Assembly (NCBI GenBank): GCA_029582265.1
Contig: CM055816.1
Span: 34,049,049 to 34,113,048 of the forward strand
Direction: 5' to 3'
DNA from: Zoroaster sp. YZ-2022
Taxonomy: Eukaryota; Echinodermata; Asteroidea; Forcipulatida; Zoroasteridae
DNA: 64,000 nucleotides
The notes under the pieces are model-generated. The model was not told where the DNA came from, did not search any database, and saw only the letters and a list, made by a program, of their open reading frames with translations. The first letter of the stretch is position 1. Each line of letters begins with the position of its first letter. Below are positions 1 through 11,100 of this stretch, piece after piece. A program made the position numbers and the translations under genes.

Positions 1-663
1 TAAAATATACACTAGTCATGTTCTATGGTTATAGAAACTTACTCATCTGTGCAAACCATTTTCCCAATACCTATGTTACATGGACACGGTGTCCATGTAG
101 TGTAGGTATACATTGTTGAAATGTTGTCTAATTGTCCCTCTTTAAAGAAAAGTTTAATCATAGCATCACATCAGTTTGTTAAAACATACACTAGTCATGT
201 ATTGTTATATAATGCTAGACTTAATCAGACTAAAATTTTGACTTAACCCTTTTTTCCCAAATACCTATGCTACATGGACACCATGACCATGTCCATGTAG
301 AGTAGATAATTTTAAATTTGTTGTGCAATTGTTTTACAATTATTTTTTAGTTAAAACATGTTTATAATAATTAATAGTCGTGTACATTTATAATGCGCCA
401 TGTCTGTCATAAATGACTATCTGGAACAATAACTAAAGTAAGATTAATTTAAACTAAAAATCGTTTAGATCTACGAAAAATCCGGACCCGGGAAAACAAC
501 TATGACAGTATGAGATGAACTTTGAAATCAGCGATACTTAAAAACTCCAAGTCAATTTTGCACTCAAAATCACCCTTTGTTGCTGTTGAAATTACCACTT
601 GTTTCCGTTCGATTAAGGAGGGCAAATGCTACATTCTGTCAACTGTAAAAAAAAATTGAAAAA
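1..663. other. Intron or 5' flank with palindromes
   Basis: No exon seen. Near 80-105 TACATGGACACGGTGTCCAT forms an almost perfect palindrome, with a related one at 272-302 (CTACATGGACACCATG..). Confidence 0.5.
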
Positions 664-1205
664 CAATGTACCGGAATATAAGCCGCGGCTTATACGTTGA
701 TTTTGACACGGTAAAAGTTGCCTGCGGCTTATACGCGGTGCGGCTTATACGCCGAGGTATGATCTTGAAGAACAAAACACAATGCACAACTAAGCAAAAA
801 TCGTTGGTAAACAGACAGAAATAGAAACCTAAAAACCTTTATTGTTCGTAGCGAAAATGGTCTGGTCATTGTCAGTTTTAGTGAGCGGACCTCGATACAC
901 ACAGATTTATTCAAAACTTCTCAAAAAACTGTTGCAACGTATAGCGCCAGCGACATCAGAATCCACTACGTAGATCGTAGTCTATGCCATGCGTGTACCA
1001 GAGAGCCAATGGGAAAATTCGTTATATCGTAGTCTATGGAAGGAGCCAATAGGAAAAGTCGTAACGCGTGGCAGGCGATGAGTCATCGTTTCGTTGGTTG
1101 CCGTTGTAGTGATTACATGTACATGTACCTTGTGCAGAAAGCAGGCAACCAGCGGGACTACGTTCGACATTCCCGAATGCCGTAAATAGTGATACGGGAA
1201 CGGAA
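664..1205. mobile_element. Truncated copy of the ATAAGCCGC transposon
   Basis: CGGAATATAAGCCGCGGCTT starts the left end. Sequence to about 1205 is the complement of about 28590-29105, including the AGCCAATGGGAAAATTCG and GCAGGCGATGAGTCATCG blocks. The other end is missing. Confidence 0.75.
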
Positions 1206-2113
1206 CAATCCTCGTGGTAGTTCCGCGCGGGACACCGACGCTACATTGCGGACACCCCACACACAGTCAATCGTACTGTGCTTATGTAAGCGGTTTTGCC
1301 ACAGGTATTGGTTCGAACGAGTGCCATGACCTCCCGAGGTCAACCTATGGCCGGTACCATTTCAAAATGGGTGGTGTTTTATTTATGCGGAAGCGTTTTC
1401 GTTACCGACGCTACATTTCACTCGCGGACACCCAAATAACAACCGATCGTATATTTCCCAATCGCATGGAAATTTGCAATCACACTTCAAGTTTTTACTT
1501 CTCATTGTGATTTATGGATGTTTTTAAAGCCGTGAAACAAGATTCCCCCAATGAAAGTACATGTATATCTTTCGAGTCGTGAGCAGTGGGGAATACCGAT
1601 GCTACGTGTTTATTTTACGCGGACACCCCATGTAGCGTCGGTACGCGTGAATTCACCGATATGGCGTTGAAAATCTGAAAATTTTTAAACTAATATTTTA
1701 TTATTTATATGCTATTTGAAAAGTAAAAAAACGGATAAGCATGGTTTGTGTGGGTTCGCAGTAGATTTTCTTTGAAAATACGGAGATAAAATTGGAACAC
1801 TTTGTATGTCACAATTTTTTTTTTTTTAAATGGCACTGGACACGGACAAATTTTCGGTCATATAAAAATTAAAAAAATTTAAAAAAAATCTCCCTTTTCC
1901 TCAAAAGCTACTTTTCTATACCAGCTTTCATTATAAAAAAATAATTACCTTGAAACATTTAACACCAACAACTTAAACATGGTTAAATAACTACAAGGTA
2001 GCAATGTACCCATGTGTCCCAGGTTCATGGAGTGACCCAAATACAGGTTAATTAATGTTCTGTTTTCTTTTTCTTTGTTTTCCTCCCAACATGACTGGAT
2101 TTTCTACATGTAG
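1206..2113. other. Intron or 5' flank
   Basis: No exon accepted. Three dispersed copies of ACCGACGCTACATT.. / GCGGACACCCC (about 1237-1260, 1407-1440, 1596-1650) suggest an old repeat. Confidence 0.45.
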
Positions 2114-2134
2114 CTGATCCGCCATCAGATGCAG
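2114..2134 (+). CDS. Receptor micro-exon, extracellular linker
   Basis: A 21-nt exon between an AG acceptor (tacatgtag) and a GTAATT donor, phase 1-1, coding A-D-P-P-S-D-A. It joins in frame to the next exon at 2725. The Pro-rich linker resembles the start of a fibronectin-III-like domain. It is too short to be certain, but its phase fits on both sides. Confidence 0.45.
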
Positions 2135-5100
2135 GTAATTAACCTTAATGTTAAGTTTAATTAATTAAAGAACCATGAAAATCTCCATGTACATGTACAT
2201 ACATGTACTGTACGTATAATTATTAAAATTTAATTAGAATTACATGTATGTAGGCCACTCCCATATTTATTTGATTTTTAAGGTGCAAAGACAAGTCCTC
2301 AGATGGGGTGGGGGAGGATGGGGCCAGGGAAGGCTGCCAAGACCAGTAGGGGCAAGGAAACTAGAAATCTTTTGTCTGACAGAAATGTTTATTTCCCATT
2401 TCTTCCCAGATTCCATAAAGCAACCAATTGTATCTGCTTCTTTACTGATGCAAACATCAACTTTTAACCCACTCTGGCAATCTACCACATGAGATGACTG
2501 ACCTAATTTGGAGGTCAAACCAAATATCTTATTTCTTTTGCTGGGTGCTAATCATCCTCCCTCCCCACTTTCCAAAAATGAATAAAGTAATTTGAGTTCA
2601 GGTGATATCAGTTATTAACTATCCCACCCCTCCTTACTATTTGTCTTGAAAGTATATGTAATTTATGTTGGTGGTCAAATTTGTTTTTTGTGCATAATCG
2701 ACCTCGATTTTATGCTATTTGCAGATTTCAACATACAGTTTAACACTGATAAAGGCACAGTGACAGTCACTGTATTGAAAGACAAGGGGGGTGGATGTAT
2801 TCAGCTGGAGGTCAAGTATGAAGGCATCGATGATTTGCAGAAGTGTGGAGAATGTATCAAAGATTCTACGACGGTGACATTATCTGAAGTGTGTCCAGCA
2901 GGTCAGACACGAAGAAGACGAGCAGCTGGGGACGTAGAATATGTGCAGGCTATGATTTGTTTCATGAATGGCAACTTGTGCAGTGTTCCAACTCGTGTCA
3001 AACAAGGTAAGGGAGGAGGGCCAAAGTCATGGTACAGCCAAGCCTTTGAGAACCCTAGCCAGGCCAAGGCTACCTGAACTCCGAATTGTCTTTTATGAGT
3101 CCTAATCCTGTAACAATACAGTACATGTACCTGCCTATCAACATAAACCTGGGCTTCTGGAGGGCTTAATTAGGCCAGGCAAGCAGAGCTCATTATATAG
3201 GCCAGTAGGCAGGGGAAAAGCCTGGGCCTGGCTGGGCTTCTCAAAGGCTTGGCTGTTCCATGACTTTGGCCCTTGCCCCTAAGTTTGAGGTGTTTTTTGG
3301 TGTATTTGGCTGATAAGATTTTTGTGTGAAAGAAATAATTCGAGACATTCATATAATTATATTTATGACAAAGGAGACTAGGGAAATGTACATGTGGGTT
3401 CAAGGCGTCAAGATGTGTGTTCAAGATGCGCGTTCAAGATGCGCGTTCAAGATGCGCGTTCAAGATGCGCGTTCAAGATGCGGGTTCACACATGCTTCCT
3501 TTGTAATTGATTGCCACCTGTTCCCATTGAGAACAGCATGCATTCCGATGGGAGCAGGCAGCAGTTCCCAATGGAATGTTCCAAGCAATATTTCAAGCAT
3601 TCTGAGTTTGAGAGGCTTCCATTCTGGAAGTGGATTCATCGTTTGGCTTTACATTATTTCATGAAGAATTGACCGAAGCAATTAGTTTATCATAATGTGT
3701 CTTTCAATTCATGATTTCCTTTAATTACTTTTTGTTCATGCCCTGGTAAATTATTTAGTGAAATGACTATTTGAAAGTAAATTTCCCTTTTTTTTGGACT
3801 AAAATAAAGAGCTTATCATAATCAAACTTGAATATTGTGTGTTTTTTGCCCCCCATTTATTTCATTTGTAGTGACAAACCCTACCAACGGTCCATTCATC
3901 CCTCCCAATGACACTACTGGTCCCATCGTAGGAGGTGTAGTAGGAGGCATCGTCCTTCTGGCTATCATCATTTTCCTCATTGTATATCTGAGGAAGACAT
4001 CACCAAAACATCTGAAGACAAAAGGTAAATGGTACTTTCTCAGTAAGGGGTCTACCTGCGGGATGGTGTCTAAGATTTTTTTTCCAGGGGAGTTCTATTT
4101 GGGCCATTCATATACCGTATTGGTCCAGACTGACGCGCAAGGTCTCAAAAGGAAGCAGTACAGTCTGGGAGGGTTATCCGGCATGTGAGAGAACTGTAAC
4201 TCGTGCACACACCCGAGCGTTTAGTGCAGATGGTCCGTCTGTGACTCTAGTTTAAAATTGCGTTTAGTTAAGTGCCTAATCCTATGATGCTCTATGGCAA
4301 GCATTCAGGGTAGTTGTACCATGCTCATTGTGCATTTAGAATACAATGACGGAGAATAGAATACATGTATGTTAACCCTCCTACTACAACATGGGTCAAA
4401 ATCAGTCAAAATGTTGATATACTTGCCATGGTATGTATATCTATAGTGCATTTAAAAGTCAAACACTGTCAAACCTTACATGTAGTAAGTACATTTACAG
4501 GTCAAAATGAGTCAACTGTTTTTGACTGGTAAAAGCACTGTCTGATATTGTTGAGGGTGGTCAAAATGACAGTCAAAACCAGTCAAAAATGCCCCTGTGT
4601 GCACATTTGGGTCAACAGTCAAAACAGGCAGTTGACTGATTTTGACCTCTATAGCAACTTCCCACTAAAGTGCAGCTAGAGTAGGAGGGTTAAAGCACTG
4701 ATGAGGGAGCATGTTCCTGTTTGCTTTCCAGAGTGGTTCCAAAAGGATTCTGCTAATGTCACAAAATGCAACTCCCATTTTTCTTCTTAAAGTAAAGGCC
4801 GGTTCATACTTAACGCGAATGCGAAACGAAATTAGTGACATCGACAGTGGTTCACGGCAAATATTTGGGGTGAAGCTTCGTAAAAAGTTGAACACATTTC
4901 AACTTGCACGAATCATTCGCCGCGAATTTGATGACGTAAAATTTGCTTCGTATTCGCACTTTCGCGTCAAGTATGAACCAGGCTTTACAGTTGAAATCGT
5001 TTAGTGTTGTACACTGTAGTTAATCATTATAATGTATGTTTTGGAAAAAATATGTTAAATATGTTAAAGCACTGAGGGAGCGAGTTCCTGTATGCTTTCC

Positions 5101-8100
5101 AGAGTGGTTCCAAAAGGATTCTGCTTATATCACAAAATGCATCTCCCGTTTTTCTTATTAAGCCCCTTTCACACTAGACGTATTTCCCGGGAAATTCCTG
5201 GGAAATTCTGGTCAGTCTTTTCACAATGCAAAAGCTACTCCCAGGAAATTCCCAGGAAGTAGCTTATTCCCGGGAAATAATTACCCCTGCTCAGGAGTAG
5301 GGGTAAGCGAGTTTTTCCCGGGAAAAAGTGTTTTTCCCGGGCAATAGCAACTAGTGTGAAACGAAAGCGGGTTTAACTTAACCCACTTTCGCCTCGCGGA
5401 TGTTGGGACGTCAACATGTCTTGAAAGGTTAGCGAGGTCACAAATTTTTTTCCCGGGAATTGACTCTGTAGTGCAGAGATGCCACTTTTCCGGTTTTAAA
5501 AACCGGAATTCCGGTTATCTCCCCAAAATCCTTTTTTTTTCCGGCCGTCGATTCATAAAAAGACCGGAGGAAAAAAAAGGAAACGGAATTTTTTTTTTTT
5601 TTTTTCGCGTCTCGAGAGCTCGACGTACGACAGCAGCGCAGCAGTAATTTCAGTAGCCTTGATTTCGAGGCTTATCCTGTGAACGCCTGCCGACTACGTG
5701 TATGTATGTAACGAGCGCATGATGAACCTGGTTCGTCTTCGTATGTATGCTGTAGTGGTAAGCGAAGTTATCACACACAGCCTTGAAATCAAGTCTATGA
5801 TTTCATGCGTCGGTGGTTTCCGATCGCAGTCTTGATCATATCAAATACTCCTACATTACTCGCCGGGTACCAACCTTCGGTACCAATCAACCGGGTACCA
5901 ATCTTCGGATGGAGAAGGCGCACTATAAATGTAATAAATTATTATTATTATTATTACCAAGTCCTTGTCACATGGCCATCTGAGACTAGGCAGGACGAGT
6001 TGTCTAACACATGTACATGTATGCTGAAGTGATACGCATTGAAACTTGGTTTTCGTAAATTCTGTCAAAGCATGGAGGAAGAGTGAGGCCATTCTCTTCG
6101 GGACAATTCAAAGAACGGACAGTTTGAAGACAATTTGTTGCTGACATTTTTCATAAATGTAACATTTATTCTGTGTAGTAGTTGACAGGAGAGCCTTCCA
6201 TAAGGCCTAGAAAGGCTAAAATTCATGAGCTGCACCCCGGTCGATACACGTTACGCTTGCGACGTTCGCTCCGCGGCTATGAGTATTTGTCACAATGATA
6301 ATAAATTTCCGTTTTTTTTTAGCCAACGCAGTGGCATCTCTGGTAGTGTGAAAAGGGCTTTAGACTTACAGTTGAAATCGTTTAGTGTTTAGTAGTTAAT
6401 CATTGTAATGTATGTTTTAATAATAATAATAATAATAATAAAGATTTGTAGCGTGCACATATCCACCCTGCTGGGTTTGGAAAACATTGGAATCATGCCA
6501 GTAATGGCTGCTATTTTATTGAAAACATGAAAAAATGTGTAAAGGTTGTCATCTTTTGTAATTGCACAATGAATTATTCTTGCATTTGAGTTGAAAAAGA
6601 AGTGCGCATACTGTCAGTACACATGTGTATGACGCACCTATACTCGCAAAGAGGATGTCTAATAAGCACATATTTATTATTAACCCTCCTGCTACTACAA
6701 GGGTCAAAATCAGTCAAACTGTTGGGACCGTACTCAAGTTCCCTCAGCCTTATGTTCCCTCAGCCCTATGTTCCCTCATCCCAAAATAGACCCTATGTTC
6801 CCTCAGCCCTATGTTCCCTCATCCCAAAATAGACCCTATTTGGGATGAGGAACATAGGGTTGAGGGAACATAGGGTTGAGGGAACATAGGGCCTAATTTG
6901 GATTTAAAAAAAATGTTAGGCATTGAGGGAACATAGGGCTGAGGGAACATAGGCATGACCCCAAACTGTTGATATACTTGCCAAGGTATATCTGTCAAAC
7001 CTTATGTGTAGTAAGTACATGGAGTATACATTACATTAACCCTAACCTCCTAGGCACTCTGGCTATGAATCCTCCATAATCCATCAGTGCACTTTTGGAA
7101 ACATGCCCCATCTTCAAAAAGCACCATGCATTTTCGCCAATTTTTTATTTTAATATTCAGAACTTATGTTCTGTACTTCTTGCCACGTAGATGTAGTAAT
7201 TTTGCCCCATTCGAAGAGGTGAAAGTACCAGTTTCCAACAGTGTCGAATTTTTCCCAAAAAGTGCCCCCTTGGAGGATTTTGCAGGATTTGGGGTGGTTA
7301 GGGTTAAGGGGACAATATAATGAATTTATTGTCCTGGTGAAATATTTCACTATTCATCAATATCTAACAATAAAAGCAAAATGTAGAGTACTTCCTTGTT
7401 TTAACAAGTTACACTTGTTTTTCTTCATGTGAAATTCTAAACTGAAACTCCCAATTGAGTTCTTTTAATATATTGTACATGGGTTCATAATGATAACAAT
7501 AATAATATAGGTTTTCCCGCACATTTTAAAACTTTTTTCATTCAATTTCCAAAGCGGTTAACTTCAATTTCGTCTCGAAGATTCATAACCTTGCATATCC
7601 CATGTTCAATTTCGTCTTTGGTCGTTCATGTTCGTACTTTGACCAAATAATTTCATATATTTGCCATAGATTTTGGTGAAAGACAATTCAATTTCGTCGA
7701 CCGCAGTTGCCAAACGAACGATAGACGAAGCAAGTTCGTCATTTTGCAATCAAATTCGTATCAATTTAATTTAAATTCGTCACATGATTGTATGCTGTCT
7801 TTGATTTTTTACGTTTCATCTTTTCATTTCCACTTTAAACATTATTTACTTTTTGGTGTCCGATGAATATTTTTGTCTGACGCAGGTATATACCCTAAAT
7901 GAGAATTTACCATGTATATTGATGTGCATTATTATCCCAAAATTATGTTAGCCTATTTAAATGTGTATACATTAAGTTCGGAAATTTTTTGCGTGAAAAA
8001 GCTAGAGGAAATAAGGTTTTTAGATTTCATACCAGAAATAAGTAGGCCTATACTTGAAAAGAAAATGTATTCATATTTTCACATCTTTTTAGGAACAGTC

Positions 8101-11100
8101 AATTCTTCTTGTTCTTTCGATTGGTTGTTCAACCCTCAATTTCCTGTCTTGCAATACACCGTGCCAAATACGTCTGAGCATGGTTGTACCAGCGTGCACA
8201 TTTGTCTGGTGTGATGACATCTATGTTCTCTTCAGCTACTTCTTGCAGACATCTGGCTCGCCAGGCTTGAAGATTCACACCAGCTTCTCTGGCAGCAGCA
8301 ACGTCACCAACTCTTGCTTGCCATTGTGGGAGACTCAAAGTGCACTTCACTGCGGCTTTGAAGGCGGAATGTGCCATCTCGACCGGGTTGAGAAAAGGCG
8401 AGTATGGAGGGGTGCGTCTAATGAAGATGTTGTTGAAGTCTTCTGGCACATGAGCATTGATATGTGGGCGGGCATTGTCATATATATATGAGGTGTATTG
8501 GTTCATCAGCAGGTAGTATCTGAACAGCTGCGTCGCATGTGTCCTGGATAAACTGTTGGAAACTCTCCAATGTTGTCGTTGCGAGTCTGACAGAGTGGTG
8601 AATCAGCCCAATTTCGTTGGATATTGCAAATGTGATATTGCAGTTTCTTCCTCGCTGGTTGTTCACAACCCTTCGGACAGGCTCACCTCTGGGAGCTCTT
8701 CCGTATGTTCGTCTGGTCCAAATATTGTACCCGCACTCGTCGATGTAAATGCAGTGCCCAACTACCCCAGCTCTCAAAAACCACTGAGCATATTCAACTC
8801 TCTGCTCGTTTCAAGAACTCTCTGCTCGTTTCTGCCGCCTGGAATATCTTCCGCCAGCTTGATTGTCATAAATATTCCATCTAATGTACGTGCAAGAGTG
8901 CTTCTAGAAATTACTGGTTTGTTGGGCAGCAGTCTCCTCAGTTCATTGTTCATTTGTTCCAGAGTCAGAAGTGGATTTTCATCCAACATTCTGGCCAGCG
9001 CATCCCTCATATCTTGGTCAACTTTGACCCTGTGGGCACCTCCTCTTGGTGCCGCATCTCTCCTGTTCTGGCGCAAATAAACAGAAACTATCGAGCGAGC
9101 TGTCTGTCTCTTAACTCCTAGAGTATCAGCTACTTCCAGGTAGTCCACACCATCATTTTCAAAAGCATCAATAATCCTATGTCTGTCCTGGTTTGTCACT
9201 TTGTTGTATGGCCCTCTGGGCCGGTTTCCATTTGCAGCCATTTGCCTATGTTACGGAGATTTATGATGTTCGGAGTATAAAGTGGTGTAAGACGGTTCGG
9301 AATCATGAGAGCAAGTGAAAGAAACTAACCTGAAAATGGTTTATATAAGCTTTTTCACAAAGCTGTTCACAGCCAGATTATCGGATGAATTTGAGCGAAA
9401 AATTCTTGAAATCGCTTGAACAAAGACGAATTCGATCATTACATTATGTAGATGATGATCAGGTGAGACGAATTCCAGTGAAATCTGACGACAACGAATG
9501 AAAAAAGCTGAAACTGATTGACCATTGATCATTTGGAATGACCAATGACTAAATTCATTGTAGCATTTGCACATTCCAGTCTTCTTGGGACGAAATTGAA
9601 GTTAACCGCTTTGGAAATTGAATGAAACAAGTTTTAAAATGTGCGGGAAAACCTATTATAATAATAATAATAACTGGATTTATACAGCGCCAAATTGCCA
9701 AAGGATACAAGGCGCTTTTACATTATTATCCCTGGTCATTGGGGTGAAATATTTCACTATTCATCAATATCTAACAATAAAAGCAAAATGTAGAGTACTG
9801 AAAATGTAGAGTGCAATACTTAAACTTTCTCAGCTCCCTGTGGAGTATACAGCCCCGAGCTACCGTAGCGCATCATACGCTTTTTCAACCACAATATCAA
9901 CCTCTACCCTAGGTACCCATTTATACTCCTGGGTAAAGAGGAGCAATGTACAGTGAAGTGTCTTGCTCAAGGAAACAATTACCACGGTCGGGGCCAGGAT
10001 TCGAACCCACATTCTGACGACTCAGACATCAGAACACAAGTGTGATGCGCTAGACCACTCGGCCGTGGCACCCCAGATTCCTTATCATGATTTGGTTATT
10101 ACATTGTATTTTCATTCAGAACATAAAAAATCAAATCAAAAGTATTTTTAAGATCATTTAACATAAATACTCGGTATTTATTTCCTTAATAATGAGCGCA
10201 TGATTAGTATTAAGTGTCATCATGATTACTTAAAGTTGTACAGTCATGCAGGGTTCGTACGGGTCATGGAAAACCTGGAAAGTCAGGGAATTTTGCTTTT
10301 GCATTTTCCAGGCCTTGAAAGTCATGGAAAAGGGTAAACTTATTTAAAAGTCATGGAAAGTCATGGAATTTTAAGACTTATTAAAACCAGTTCGCGTCGG
10401 AGGCCGTGTACACACGCAATTTTTTTTCGCACCGCGGATCGGAGAGCGTCTAAACACGCCATAGGAAACTCGGGAATATTTGTATGCATGCCCGGTTGAC
10501 GTGATAACGAGCCACGTGTGTAAAGTGACATGCACAGAAGACGTGACCACACGCTGTTGAAGCTTCAATTGTCATTTCAGGCGATGTGAAAACACGCCAT
10601 TTTGGCAGTGCTCGTGCTTCGTTGACGTGTTATTGTGCAACACTTGTTCGGCACAAGAGCGGGGCCGTGTAAACGCGCTCGCTTCACATGGGTGGTTGTG
10701 TGGGGGACTCGTAAACCTGTTCCACACCTTTGTCTTTGTCTCCATTGAAATCTGTAAAGCTGCAGTATACTAAGATTTCTATAGACCAATTACCGTGCAC
10801 CATTGTCCCATTGTCAATGCAGTGAACGATTTCCCCTGTATCGCATCGCAAAATGCGATGTAATTTGGGCAATCTGCGATGGAATTTCAAACAATGCATC
10901 GCAGATTTTGCGATGCAAATTTCGACAGATTTATAAACATTTTTGAAATCATATTCACAAACCTTTCCCGAAATAACGTTTACATGTATATTTCCGACCA
11001 AAAAATATCGAGCTATCCGTCCCGACTGGGTTTGTTTCCGTGTGTCCAGGGGTACGTCCGAGCGACGTACGTGTTCAACGATGGCTTCACGCCGACGCGA

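Noticed and set aside
4711..5004. 97-codon open frame across the repeated TTTCCAGAGTGGTTCC segment
   Set aside because: Good-looking acceptor but no usable donor in phase, and the frame runs through the inverted ends of a MITE. The repeated copy at 5100 does not stay open.
9963..10076. Functional tRNA gene
   Set aside because: B-box-like motif belongs to a SINE; no full cloverleaf is formed.
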